Of a DNA stretch of 64,000 nucleotides, positions 36,455 to 45,851 are shown in pieces. A model generated the notes under the pieces. That model saw only the letters and a list, made by a program, of their open reading frames with translations. It did not search any database and was not told where the DNA came from. The translations under genes were made by a program, and so were the position numbers. Source of the DNA: an uncultured Lachnospiraceae bacterium. Its GTDB lineage: Bacteria > Bacillota > Clostridia > Lachnospirales > Lachnospiraceae. Numbering within the stretch: position 1 is the stretch's first letter; every line of letters begins with the position of its first letter. Location: assembly GCA_944381485.1 (NCBI GenBank), contig CALWLI010000018.1, positions 1 through 64,000 of the forward strand. Direction: 5' to 3'.

Positions 36455-37318
36455 ATGAAACCTGTAAAAGAAGGAAAAGTTCGCGAGATCTATGACAATG
36501 GTGACAGCCTCATAATGGTGGCGACAGACCGCATCAGCTGCTTTGATGTGATCCTCAATAATGTGGTTACGAAAAAAGGAACAGTTCTTACCAAGATGTC
36601 TGAGTTTTGGTTTGATATGACCCGAGAAATACTGCCCAATCATATGATATCCACCGATGTAAATGACATGCCCGAGTTCTTCAGAACACCGGAATTTGAG
36701 GGAAAGAGCATGATGTGCAAGAAGCTCAATATGCTTCCTGTTGAGTGCATAGTCAGAGGATATATAACAGGAAGCGGATGGGCAAGCTATCAGAAAGACG
36801 GTACAGTCTGCGGAATAAAGCTTCCTGAGGGACTCAAGGAGTCGGACAAGCTTCCTGAGCCTATATATACACCCTCCACAAAGGCTGAGCTGGGAGAGCA
36901 TGACGAGAATATATCTTATGAGCAGAGCATAGCCCATCTTGAGAAGTATTATCCCGGAAAAGGTGAAGAGTACGCCTCCAAGCTTCGCGACTATACTATA
37001 GCGCTTTACAAAAAGTGTGCCGATTACGCAAGAAGCCGCGGGATCATAATTGCAGACACCAAGTTTGAATTCGGGCTTGATGAGAACGGAAATATAGTTC
37101 TCGGAGATGAGATGCTGACACCTGACAGCTCACGTTTCTGGGCTGCGGACATATATGAGCCGGGACACAGTCAGCCTTCCTTTGACAAACAGTACGCAAG
37201 GGACTGGCTCAAGGCAAATCCTGACAGCAATTGGACACTTCCCGACGATGTGGTTAAAAAAGTGATCGAGAAGTATATGCAGTGCTATGAGATGATCACA
37301 GGAAAGAAGCTTCAGTAA
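36455..37318 (+). CDS. purC: Phosphoribosylaminoimidazole-succinocarboxamide synthase
   Basis: 287 residues from the ATG at 36455, just after AAAGGGAG; an in-frame ATG at 36374 gives a non-homologous 27-residue extension. Motifs VKEGKVREIYDNGDSLIMVATDRISCFDV, IVRGYITGSGWASY, IADTKFEFGLDENG and LTPDSSRFW are those of the longer SAICAR synthases. Step 7 of purine synthesis. It stands alone here with no other pur gene in the window. Confidence 0.95.
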   Translation: MKPVKEGKVREIYDNGDSLIMVATDRISCFDVILNNVVTKKGTVLTKMSEFWFDMTREILPNHMISTDVNDMPEFFRTPEFEGKSMMCKKLNMLPVECIVRGYITGSGWASYQKDGTVCGIKLPEGLKESDKLPEPIYTPSTKAELGEHDENISYEQSIAHLEKYYPGKGEEYASKLRDYTIALYKKCADYARSRGIIIADTKFEFGLDENGNIVLGDEMLTPDSSRFWAADIYEPGHSQPSFDKQYARDWLKANPDSNWTLPDDVVKKVIEKYMQCYEMITGKKLQ

Positions 37319-37349
37319 GGTTTATATAAAGCTTATAAATCGTTTATCA

Positions 37350-37389
37350 AAAGGCCATTTGCCGAAAAATACGGTGAGTGGCCTTTAAT
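37350..37389 (+). terminator. Terminator-like hairpin after purC
   Basis: AAAGGCCA (37350-37357) / TGGCCTTT (37379-37386) with an inner CCG/CGG pair; followed by AATATTT rather than a full T-run. Confidence 0.6.
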
Positions 37390-37417
37390 ATTTGTACACC
37401 TGCTCCGGCAAAAATAT

Positions 37418-37480
37418 TTGGAATTGCAAAAAAAATAATGTATAATATTTTTTTGACAAAATTATCCGAAGGGATTTAAT
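37418..37480 (+). promoter_or_regulatory. Two overlapping promoters for miaB
   Basis: P1: TTGGAA (37418-37423), 17-base spacer, perfect TATAAT (37441-37446). P2: perfect TTGACA (37453-37458), 16-base spacer, TTTAAT (37475-37480). P1 would give a leader of ~38 bases to the ATG at 37491; P2 would start near 37487, almost at that ATG. Confidence 0.6.
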
Positions 37481-37490
37481 AACACAGCTT

Positions 37491-39032
37491 ATGAACGAAA
37501 ATAATACAGGATACAAAAACATAAAGGAAATGGCTCCCTCAGCTGAGCCTGAAAGGCAGTACTATTTTATCAAAGAGACAAAAAAGCTTCTGAAAAATCG
37601 TTTTGAAGAGTATAAGACTTCTTTCGGAACCTTTCCCAAGTATTGCGTGGTGACCTTCGGCTGCCAAATGAACGCCAGGGACTCGGAAAAACTCTCAGGA
37701 ATACTTAAGGAATTGGGATTTTCAGAGACTGAGGATGAGACCGAAGCGGATTTTGTATTGTTCAACACCTGCACGGTGAGGGAAAATGCCAATGACAGAC
37801 TGTATGGAAGGATAGGCAGACTTAAGCATGTCAAGGCCATGAATCCCCACATGATAATAGGCATATGCGGATGTATGATGCAGGAGCCGGACGAGATAGA
37901 AAAAATCAAGAAAAAATACCCTCAGATAGATCTGATATTCGGGACACACAATCTGTACACCTTCCCGGAGCTTATATATGACCTGATAATGAAGAGAGAG
38001 GGGGAAAGTGTGGAGATAGCCGATCTGGGCAATGATGTCCTCTTTTCCTCAGACTACAAGGGCCGGCACAATTCAGGAAAGAGAGTCATATCCGTGTGGA
38101 AGGATACAAAGGATATAGTTGAGGCCCTTCCTAACGACAGGAAATATCCCTTCAAGCAGGGAGTGAACATAATGTTCGGCTGCAACAATTTCTGCTCCTA
38201 CTGTATTGTCCCCTATGTCAGGGGAAGAGAGAGGAGCAGAAAGCCTGAAGATATTCTGAATGAGGTCAAAGCTCTCGCTGAGGACGGAGTAAAGGAGATA
38301 ATGCTCCTTGGACAGAACGTAAATTCTTACGGCAAGAATCTGCCTGAGCCCATGAGCTTTGCCGAGCTATTGTCTGAGGTTGAAAGGATCGAAGGCATAG
38401 AGCGCATAAGGTTTATGACCTCCCATCCCAAGGATCTGTCGGATGAACTCATAGCTGTCATGGCAGCTTCACATAAAATATGCAGACAATTTCACCTGCC
38501 GCTTCAGTCAGGCTCATCATCTGTATTAAAGAGGATGAATCGTGTATATGACAAGGAGCGTTTTTTGGAGAGAGCGGAGGCATTGAAAAAGGCTATGCCT
38601 GATATTGCCATAAGCACTGATATCATAGTCGGCTTTCCGGGAGAGACAGAGGAGGATTTTCTGGAGACTTTGGATGTGGTGGAAAAAGTAAGATTCGACT
38701 CAGCTTTTACCTTCATATATTCAAAGCGTGAGGGCACTCCCGCCGCCAAATACGAGGATCAGATACCTGAGGCGGTTATAAAGGACAGGTTTGACAGGCT
38801 ACTTGCACTGCAAAACAGGATATCGGAGGAAGAATGCAAAAAGAGGGAGGGAAAAACACTCCCGGTGCTTGTTGAGGAGCTTAATCCTCATGACAGCAAA
38901 CTCCTTACCGGAAGACTTGAGAGTAACGGAGTAGTGCATTTTGAGGGCCCCAAAGAGCTTATTGGAAAGATAGTAAATGTAAGACTGGATGAGGCCAAGG
39001 GCTTCTACTATATGGGAAGTCTTAATGATTGA
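37491..39032 (+). CDS. miaB: tRNA-2-methylthio-N6-dimethylallyladenosine synthase
   Basis: 513 residues. UPF0004 domain with YCVVTFGCQMNARDSEKL and TCTVRENANDRLYG, radical SAM domain with the CxxxCxxC motif in CNNFCSYCIVPYVRGRERS, and a C-terminal TRAM domain (VLVEELNPHD...). It adds the methylthio group to i6A37 in tRNA; MiaA, which makes i6A, is encoded 4.5 kb downstream in the same direction, with mutS and mutL between. Start ATG at 37491 follows GAAGGG at a long distance, so the start is less sure; an ATG at 37530 is an alternative. Confidence 0.95.
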   Translation: MNENNTGYKNIKEMAPSAEPERQYYFIKETKKLLKNRFEEYKTSFGTFPKYCVVTFGCQMNARDSEKLSGILKELGFSETEDETEADFVLFNTCTVRENANDRLYGRIGRLKHVKAMNPHMIIGICGCMMQEPDEIEKIKKKYPQIDLIFGTHNLYTFPELIYDLIMKREGESVEIADLGNDVLFSSDYKGRHNSGKRVISVWKDTKDIVEALPNDRKYPFKQGVNIMFGCNNFCSYCIVPYVRGRERSRKPEDILNEVKALAEDGVKEIMLLGQNVNSYGKNLPEPMSFAELLSEVERIEGIERIRFMTSHPKDLSDELIAVMAASHKICRQFHLPLQSGSSSVLKRMNRVYDKERFLERAEALKKAMPDIAISTDIIVGFPGETEEDFLETLDVVEKVRFDSAFTFIYSKREGTPAAKYEDQIPEAVIKDRFDRLLALQNRISEEECKKREGKTLPVLVEELNPHDSKLLTGRLESNGVVHFEGPKELIGKIVNVRLDEAKGFYYMGSLND

Positions 39033-39080
39033 CTTATTAATTATTTTTAACCCGGAAAGAGACATACAGGAGTAAAACAG

Positions 39081-41696
39081 ATGGCTGAACAGAAAATGTC
39101 ACCTATGATGGAACACTATATGGAGACAAGAAAACAATATCCTGACTGTATCCTTTTCTACAGATTAGGTGACTTCTATGAGATGTTCTTTGAAGATGCG
39201 GAGACCGCGGCGAGAGAACTGGAATTGGTGCTTACAGGGAAGGACTGTGGTCTGGCTGAGAGAGCGCCTATGTGCGGCGTCCCCTTCCACGCGGCTGACA
39301 GCTATATCACAAGACTTGTGAAAAAGGGATACAAGGTGGCTGTGGCGGAGCAGATGGAGGATCCCAAACTTGCCAAAGGTCTTGTAAAGAGAGAGGTCAT
39401 TAGGGTCGTGACCCCGGGAACAATCACAGCTACGGATGCCCTGGATGAGGCCAAGAATAATTACCTGATGTCCCTTGCCTATATATGCGGCGAGTTCGGT
39501 ATCTCGGTGCTTGACATAAGCACCGGGGATTTTTTAGTGACTCAGACATCAGACATGAAAACAGTTACTGACGAGATCAACAGATTTCAGCCCTCCGAGA
39601 TCATTTGCAATGATGAGCTTATGATGTCCGGTATCGATACAGAGGCACTGAAAAACACTTATCATATTATGCTGACTCCATTGGAAAGGCGCTACTATGA
39701 CGAGGAGAATGACAAGCGTATCCTGAAAGAGCATTTCCACTGTGAGATATCAGGGCTGGGTCTTTCCGACTTTTTTGCCGGAACAGCGGCGGCGGGAGCG
39801 GCGCTTCAGTACGCCTATGACACTCAGTTTAATACTGTCAGCAATATCACCGCCCTCAAGACCTATGCCACAGGCCAGTATATGATAATAGACTCGGCGG
39901 CAAACAGAAATCTTGAGCTTTTGGAGACTCTCAGGGAAAAGCAGAAAAGAGGAACTCTCCTTTGGGTCCTTGACAAGACAAGGACAGCCATGGGAGCAAG
40001 ACTTTTGAGAAGCATGATAGAGCAGCCTCTTCTCTCAAAGGAAGCCATAGAAAACAGACTGGATGCCATTGAAGAATTAAATCAAAGGTTCATAGACAGG
40101 GAGGAGATAATAGAGTATCTGAGGCCCATATATGACCTGGAAAGGCTGCTGTCAAGGATAACCTCACAGGGAGCTAATCCCAGAGACCTGCTGGCCTTTA
40201 AATCCTCCCTCGGTATGGTACCCCATATAAAAAATGTGCTGAAAAGCTTTAAATCCGATGAGCTTTCGGGGATCTGTGATGATCTCTGCGAGCTGCCGGA
40301 AATATATGATCTTATCGACAGGGCTATAAATGAGGATCCCCCTGTGTCTGTAAGAGACGGAGGCATAATAAAAGAGGGCTATGATCAGGATGCGGACAAC
40401 TACAGAAAGGCCAAGACCGACGGAAAGAAATGGCTTTATGAGTTGGAAGCCTCAGAGAGAGAAAAGACAGGAATAAGAACGCTTAAAATAAAATTCAACA
40501 AGGTCTTCGGATACTGCATCGAAGTAAGCAATTCATTTAAAAACGATGTCCCTGATTACTTTGTCAGAAAGCAGACTTTGACATCAGGAGAGAGATATAC
40601 CACAGAGAGGCTGGATGAGCTGGCAGACATAATCCTCGGAGCAGAGGACAAGCTGAACGCTCTGGAATATGAGTTGTTTTGTCAGGTAAGAGATAGGATA
40701 GCTGCCGAGGTCAAGAGCATACACAGGCTGTCGAAGGCTCTGGCCCTTCTTGACGTCTACTGTTCCCTGTCGGTAGTCTCCATGAGAAATAATTACGTTC
40801 GCCCTGTAATAAACACTGAGGGCATAATAGATATTAAAAACGGCCGGCATCCTGTCGTGGAGCTTATGCTGGGAGACGGACAGTTTGTGTCAAATGACAC
40901 TTATCTCAACAAAGATGAGGATAGGATAAGCATTATAACAGGCCCAAACATGGCAGGAAAATCCACTTATATGAGACAGGTGGCCCTGACGGTGATTATG
41001 GCTCAAATAGGTTCCTTTGTGCCTGCGACAAAGGCGAACATATGTATATGTGACAGGATATTCACTCGAGTCGGAGCCTCGGATGACCTTGCATCCGGCC
41101 AATCCACTTTTATGGTGGAGATGACTGAGGTGGCCAATATATTGAGGAACGCCGGGCCTGATTCGCTGCTTATACTCGATGAGATAGGAAGAGGCACCTC
41201 CACCTTTGACGGACTCAGCATAGCCTGGGCAGTTGTCGAATATATAAGTCAAAAGCTGGGAGCAAAAACTCTTTTCGCCACTCACTACCATGAGCTTACA
41301 GAGCTTGAGGGAAAGCTTTCAGGTATACAGAATTTCTGCATCGCAGTAAAAGAAAACGGAGAGGACATCATTTTCCTCAGGAAGATCGTCCCCGGCGGAG
41401 CGGACAAGAGCTACGGCATACAGGTCGCCCGCCTTGCAGGCATACCTGAAAACGTCACAAGCAGGGCAACGGAGATAGCAGAGCTTCTGGGTGAGGCCGA
41501 TATAAATAAGGCCACAGCAAAGCTTGCAAATAAGCTGACTGCAAAAAAGAGCCGAGATGATAACAGTGAGAAAAAAAAGGAGCAAAAGAAATATGAAGAG
41601 GTGGCCCGGGAGATAAAGAAGCTGGATGTTACGAAGCTCACACCTATAGAGGCCATAAATATACTCTATAATCTCAAGGAAGGATTAAATGATTAA
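39081..41696 (+). CDS. mutS: DNA mismatch repair protein MutS
   Basis: 871 residues. N-terminal mismatch-recognition domain with ILFYRLGDFYEMFFEDA (the phenylalanine/glutamate wedge region), core domains, and the ATPase domain with Walker A TGPNMAGKSTYMRQVAL, DDLASGQSTFMVEMTE and LLILDEIGRGTSTFDG. The C-terminal region is lysine-rich with short helices for tetramer contact. Acts with MutL, whose gene overlaps by eight bases. AGGAG lies ten bases before the ATG. Confidence 0.97.
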   Translation: MAEQKMSPMMEHYMETRKQYPDCILFYRLGDFYEMFFEDAETAARELELVLTGKDCGLAERAPMCGVPFHAADSYITRLVKKGYKVAVAEQMEDPKLAKGLVKREVIRVVTPGTITATDALDEAKNNYLMSLAYICGEFGISVLDISTGDFLVTQTSDMKTVTDEINRFQPSEIICNDELMMSGIDTEALKNTYHIMLTPLERRYYDEENDKRILKEHFHCEISGLGLSDFFAGTAAAGAALQYAYDTQFNTVSNITALKTYATGQYMIIDSAANRNLELLETLREKQKRGTLLWVLDKTRTAMGARLLRSMIEQPLLSKEAIENRLDAIEELNQRFIDREEIIEYLRPIYDLERLLSRITSQGANPRDLLAFKSSLGMVPHIKNVLKSFKSDELSGICDDLCELPEIYDLIDRAINEDPPVSVRDGGIIKEGYDQDADNYRKAKTDGKKWLYELEASEREKTGIRTLKIKFNKVFGYCIEVSNSFKNDVPDYFVRKQTLTSGERYTTERLDELADIILGAEDKLNALEYELFCQVRDRIAAEVKSIHRLSKALALLDVYCSLSVVSMRNNYVRPVINTEGIIDIKNGRHPVVELMLGDGQFVSNDTYLNKDEDRISIITGPNMAGKSTYMRQVALTVIMAQIGSFVPATKANICICDRIFTRVGASDDLASGQSTFMVEMTEVANILRNAGPDSLLILDEIGRGTSTFDGLSIAWAVVEYISQKLGAKTLFATHYHELTELEGKLSGIQNFCIAVKENGEDIIFLRKIVPGGADKSYGIQVARLAGIPENVTSRATEIAELLGEADINKATAKLANKLTAKKSRDDNSEKKKEQKKYEEVAREIKKLDVTKLTPIEAINILYNLKEGLND

Positions 41697-43554
41697 TATA
41701 CTTTCAAAGGAAACTGTGGATAAGATCGCAGCCGGAGAGGTGGTGGAACGTCCCTTAAATGTGGTAAAGGAGCTGATGGAAAACTCCATCGACTCAGGGG
41801 CGGATTCCGTCTCTGTGGAGATAAAGGACGGAGGTGTCTCCCTTATACGAGTCACCGACAACGGCTCAGGGATAGAGAAGGAGGATATTCCTCTCGCCTT
41901 TATGAGACATGCCACGGGAAAGCTTAAAAACAGCGATGATCTTATGCACATACTGACCTACGGCTTCAGGGGAGAGGCTCTCGCATCCATATCAGGAGTA
42001 TCTCAGACAGAGCTTATAACAAAGAGAAGAGAGGATCTCTATGGCTATGTTTATCGCATAGAGGGCGGTGAGGAAAAGCACTTTGAGGAGATCGGTGCTC
42101 CCGACGGCACCAGTATTATAGTCAGGAATCTTTTTTACAATGTTCCCGCCAGGAAGAAATTTTTAAAGACGGCATCGACGGAAAGCGCTCACATAGCCGA
42201 CATTGTGGAAAAGACAGCACTTTCAAGGCCTGACATAAGTATCAGGCTGGTAGCTGACGGCAGGAGTCTCATACATACCTCGGGAAACGGAAGCCTCAGA
42301 GATGTCATATATACTGTCTTCGGCAGGGAGGTAAGCTCAAATCTTATAGAGATAAACTACGAGGGACCACAGCTTTCCCTCAGCGGATACATAGGTAAGC
42401 CTGTGATCTCAAGAAGTAAGAGAGACTTTGAAGTGGTATTCGTAAATAACAGGTATATACACTCAAGCCTTATATCAGGAGCCTGTGAGGAGGCCTATAA
42501 GCCCTTCATGATGCAGCACAGATTTCCTTTTATAATGTTGAATGTAAATATACTTCCCGAATTGGTCGATGTGAATGTCCATCCTCAAAAAATGGAGATA
42601 CGTTTCAACCCTGACGCGGATGTATATAATACTGTGCGGGATGTTATAAGGGAGGCCTTAAGGAGCTCGGAGCTTATAGTTGAGGCAGCTCCCTCCGTAA
42701 AAATTTCCCGGGAGGAAAAGGTCTCTGATAATAAGAAGGAGAGGGGAGAAAAGCTAAGTCTTTCAAGAGCGCCTGAACCCTTTGAAGTAAAAAAGGCCGC
42801 TGTCATGGAGCCGCCTTCATATTACAGATCTGAAACCGGTGGCTCATATGTTCAGCAGAGCCTGTTCAAAGAGGATACAGTTATAAAAGAGCCCGTCCCT
42901 GAGAAAAAAAGCTCTGATGCAGGCGCGACTTCCGCAGCCTGCGAACTTAAGGATCGCTTTATATCAAAGGAAGCCTACTCGGAGTACAATATAATCGGCC
43001 AGGTTTTCGGCACATATTGGATAGTTGAATACAAGGATAAGATGTATATCATAGATCAGCATGCTGCCCATGAAAAGGTCCTGTATGAGAGGAGGATAAA
43101 GGAGTTAAAAAATAAGACAGTTCAAAGTCAGAACATATTGCCTCCTATAATACTGGAGCTTAACTCCGTAAAGGCGCAGCTTGTCTCAGACAATATAGAC
43201 ATTTTCTCTGAGTTCGGGTTTGAGATAGAGAGGGAAGCGGGGAATGATTTCATAGTGAGGGCCGTCCCCTCGGACCTCTACTCAATAGCGGAGAAGAATC
43301 TGCTCATGGAGATCATTGACGGCCTCGCGGAGGAGGGAGCCAATGCCTCCCCTGAGATACTTAAAGACAGGATAGCTTCAATGTCCTGCAAGGCGGCTGT
43401 TAAAGGCCATGACAGGCTGTCGGAGTCAGAAGCGAGAGAGCTTTTAAAGGAGCTTTTGGAGCTGGAAAATCCTTACGCCTGCCCTCATGGAAGGCCAACT
43501 GTGATCAGTATGTCAAAATATGAGCTTGAAAAGAAATTTAAGAGAATAGTTTAG
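41689..43554 (+). CDS. mutL: DNA mismatch repair protein MutL
   Basis: 621 residues. GHKL ATPase domain with KIAAGEVVERPLNVVKELMENSIDSGA, GFRGEALASI and the C-terminal dimerisation domain with QHAAHEKVLYER, ACKAAVKGHDRL-like segment and CPHGRPTVI. The endonuclease motif DQHAAHE and the CPHGRP motif are present, as expected for MutL in bacteria without MutH. A variable linker of ~100 residues lies between. Overlaps mutS by eight bases and is followed after two bases by miaA. Confidence 0.96.
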   Translation: MINILSKETVDKIAAGEVVERPLNVVKELMENSIDSGADSVSVEIKDGGVSLIRVTDNGSGIEKEDIPLAFMRHATGKLKNSDDLMHILTYGFRGEALASISGVSQTELITKRREDLYGYVYRIEGGEEKHFEEIGAPDGTSIIVRNLFYNVPARKKFLKTASTESAHIADIVEKTALSRPDISIRLVADGRSLIHTSGNGSLRDVIYTVFGREVSSNLIEINYEGPQLSLSGYIGKPVISRSKRDFEVVFVNNRYIHSSLISGACEEAYKPFMMQHRFPFIMLNVNILPELVDVNVHPQKMEIRFNPDADVYNTVRDVIREALRSSELIVEAAPSVKISREEKVSDNKKERGEKLSLSRAPEPFEVKKAAVMEPPSYYRSETGGSYVQQSLFKEDTVIKEPVPEKKSSDAGATSAACELKDRFISKEAYSEYNIIGQVFGTYWIVEYKDKMYIIDQHAAHEKVLYERRIKELKNKTVQSQNILPPIILELNSVKAQLVSDNIDIFSEFGFEIEREAGNDFIVRAVPSDLYSIAEKNLLMEIIDGLAEEGANASPEILKDRIASMSCKAAVKGHDRLSESEARELLKELLELENPYACPHGRPTVISMSKYELEKKFKRIV

Positions 43555-43556
43555 CG

Positions 43557-44474
43557 ATGGAAAAACAGCGATTAGTTATAATAGCAGGACCTACAGCTGT
43601 GGGAAAGACAGGAGCTTCTATAAGACTTGCCTCAAAGAGAGACGGAGAGATAGTCAGTGCGGATTCCATGCAGGTGTATAAAAGGATGGATATTGGGACC
43701 GCAAAGGTCAGAGTCGAGGAGATGAAAGGCATTCCTCACCATCTCATAGACGTGATCGAGCCTTCCGAGGACTACAATGTTGTCAGATTTAAAGAAATGG
43801 CAAAAAAGGCTGTGGCAGATATAAGCTCAAGAGGCAAGCTTCCCATAATATGCGGGGGCACAGGATTTTATATTCAGGCCTTGCTCTATGATATAGATTT
43901 TACAGATGAGCCTGACACGGATATAAGGGAGAAGCTCTGTGATATGTACAGAGAAAAGGGAGAACTCTACATGCATGAGCTACTCAGAAAAAATGATCCG
44001 GAATCTGCAGAAAAGATCCCTGTAAACAATGTAAAGCGTGTCATAAGAGCTATTGAATTTTATGAGCTGCACGGCCGCCCTATCTCTGAGCACAACAGAG
44101 TGGAAAGGCTTAAGGAGAGCGTGTACGACAGCAGGTTTTTCGTTCTCACAGACGACAGGTCGGTTCTCTATGAGAGGATAAATAAGAGAGTGGATGATAT
44201 GGTGAAAGCAGGGCTGTTTGATGAGGCTGAGGCTCTTATAAAAGAGGGGATACCGAGAAGCTCGACAGCAATGCAGGGAATCGGCTACAGGGAGGCCTAT
44301 GCATACCTGTCAGGGGAGATAACAAGGGACGAGGCGATAGAACTTATAAAGAGGAATTCAAGGCATTACGCCAAGAGGCAGCTCACCTGGTTCAGAAGAG
44401 AAAAAAATGTTATAGAGATAAATATCAGTAAATGTGGAGATATAGAAAATGAGTTTGAAAAGTATTTATGGTAA
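43557..44474 (+). CDS. miaA: tRNA dimethylallyltransferase
   Basis: 305 residues. P-loop GPTAVGKTGASIRLA near residue 10, DSMQVYKRMDIGTAK, LIDVIEPSEDYNVVRFK, the conserved GTGFYIQALL and QGIGYREA motifs, then the C-terminal KRNSRHYAKRQLTWFRR. Transfers the dimethylallyl group to A37 of tRNA, providing the substrate of MiaB. The 3' end overlaps the next gene by 26 bases. Confidence 0.96.
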   Translation: MEKQRLVIIAGPTAVGKTGASIRLASKRDGEIVSADSMQVYKRMDIGTAKVRVEEMKGIPHHLIDVIEPSEDYNVVRFKEMAKKAVADISSRGKLPIICGGTGFYIQALLYDIDFTDEPDTDIREKLCDMYREKGELYMHELLRKNDPESAEKIPVNNVKRVIRAIEFYELHGRPISEHNRVERLKESVYDSRFFVLTDDRSVLYERINKRVDDMVKAGLFDEAEALIKEGIPRSSTAMQGIGYREAYAYLSGEITRDEAIELIKRNSRHYAKRQLTWFRREKNVIEINISKCGDIENEFEKYLW

Positions 44475-45744
44475 ATTTGTCAGCGATGAAGTTTTCTCTT
44501 ACGGGGAAAGCATCATGGGGGAGCTTAAGGAGAGATTTGAGCAAATAGATATGATAGCCGAGTACAACCAACAAAAGGTTTTAAAGGCTATGCAGGATGC
44601 CCATGTAGGTGAGGCAAGCCTTGGCGGAACAAGCGGTTACGGCTATAACGACATCGGAAGAGATGCGGTGGAAAAGACCTATGCCAATGCCTTCTGCGCA
44701 GAGGACGCTCTTGTCAGGCCTCAGATAATCTGCGGCACCCACGCCCTGACAGTAGCCCTCTCCGGCAATCTCAGGCCTGGAGAAGAACTTCTCTATATCT
44801 CAGGTATGCCTTATGACACTCTTCATGAGGTAATAGGCATAAGAGAGTCAAAGGGTTCTCTGGCAGAGTTCGGTGTAAGCTTTGACTTTGTTGACCTTAA
44901 GGCTGACGGACATTTCGACTATGATGGCATAAAAAATAAAATTAAGGATAACACAGCCCTTGTGGCCATTCAAAGGTCAAGAGGCTACTCCACGAGGCCG
45001 ACTCTCTCAGTAGAGGAGATAGGAGAGGCCATAAGCTTTGTAAAGAAATTAAAGCCCTCGGTAAAGGTCATGGTGGACAATTGCTATGGCGAATTTACGG
45101 AGCTGAAGGAGCCCACAGAGTTCGGAGCTGATATGATAGTGGGTTCTCTCATAAAAAATCCCGGAGGCGGACTGGCACCTGTCGGCGGATATATAGTCGG
45201 CACAAAGGAGTGCGTTGAAAACGCTTCCTTCAGGCTTTCCGCACCGGGACTTGGAAAAGAGCTGGGGCCTACCCTGGGATTGAACAAAAACTTCTTGCAG
45301 GGCTTCTTCCTTGCTCCTACAGTCACAGCCGGAGCTGAAAAGGGAGCCATATTTGCGGCAGCTGTCTATGAGAAATTGGGCTACAGTGTAAATCCTGCCT
45401 CATCCTCTCCGAGATACGACATAATCCAGGCAGTTACCTTCAATGACCCTGATGCTGTCGTCGCCTTCTGCAAGGGAATTCAGGCAGCGGCTCCTGTGGA
45501 CTCTTATGTGGTCCCTGAGCCCTGGGATATGCCCGGGTATGACGATCCTGTTATAATGGCTGCAGGAGCATTCGTCTCAGGCTCCTCCATAGAGCTTTCT
45601 GCTGACGGCCCTATGAGAGCACCCTACACAGTATACTTCCAGGGGGGACTTACCTTCTACCATGCCAAGATCGGAATACTCATGTCCCTTCAGAAATTAG
45701 TGGATGCGGGCATTGTTACAAAGGAAAAACTTAAGCTCAGTTAA
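44449..45744 (+). CDS. PLP-dependent YnbB-like protein (methionine gamma-lyase family, aluminium-resistance protein)
   Basis: 431 residues. The segment HVGEASLGGTSGYGYNDIGRD and the PLP-lysine region GSLIKNPGGGLAPVGGY define the YnbB family (Met_gamma_lyase, PF06838-like). Members are fold-type I PLP enzymes; the true reaction is unsettled, with claims of cystathionine or methionine lyase and aluminium resistance. Next to miaA, as in many Firmicutes. The start ATG at 44449 lies in miaA; the frame cannot begin much later without cutting the family N-terminus. Confidence 0.88.
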   Translation: MSLKSIYGKFVSDEVFSYGESIMGELKERFEQIDMIAEYNQQKVLKAMQDAHVGEASLGGTSGYGYNDIGRDAVEKTYANAFCAEDALVRPQIICGTHALTVALSGNLRPGEELLYISGMPYDTLHEVIGIRESKGSLAEFGVSFDFVDLKADGHFDYDGIKNKIKDNTALVAIQRSRGYSTRPTLSVEEIGEAISFVKKLKPSVKVMVDNCYGEFTELKEPTEFGADMIVGSLIKNPGGGLAPVGGYIVGTKECVENASFRLSAPGLGKELGPTLGLNKNFLQGFFLAPTVTAGAEKGAIFAAAVYEKLGYSVNPASSSPRYDIIQAVTFNDPDAVVAFCKGIQAAAPVDSYVVPEPWDMPGYDDPVIMAAGAFVSGSSIELSADGPMRAPYTVYFQGGLTFYHAKIGILMSLQKLVDAGIVTKEKLKLS

Positions 45745-45762
45745 ATTTTAAAATTATCTTAA

Positions 45763-45797
45763 AGCAGTGTAATAAATGTTCACACTGCTTTTTTTTT
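45763..45797 (+). terminator. Intrinsic terminator of the miaB-ynbB operon
   Basis: AGCAGTGT (45763-45770) / ACACTGCT (45782-45789), 11-base loop, then eight T residues. Confidence 0.92.
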
Positions 45798-45811
45798 ATG
45801 TTAATATTACT

Positions 45812-45847
45812 TATAATGCATTTATTTCGCTTGGAGAGCGAAAGGAG
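45812..45847 (+). promoter_or_regulatory. radC promoter -10 and 5' hairpin abutting the ribosome binding site
   Basis: TATAAT at 45812-45817 (no clear -35), predicted start near 45824, followed at once by a perfect 7-base-pair hairpin TTTCGCT/AGCGAAA (45825-45843) whose 3' arm touches GGAG at 45844-45847. The message would start with a hairpin directly before its Shine-Dalgarno sequence. Confidence 0.5.
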
Positions 45848-45851
45848 TTAA

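Noticed and set aside
44449..44474. miaA/ynbB overlap as a sequencing error
   Set aside because: Both proteins have full-length family ends, and short overlaps are common throughout this window.
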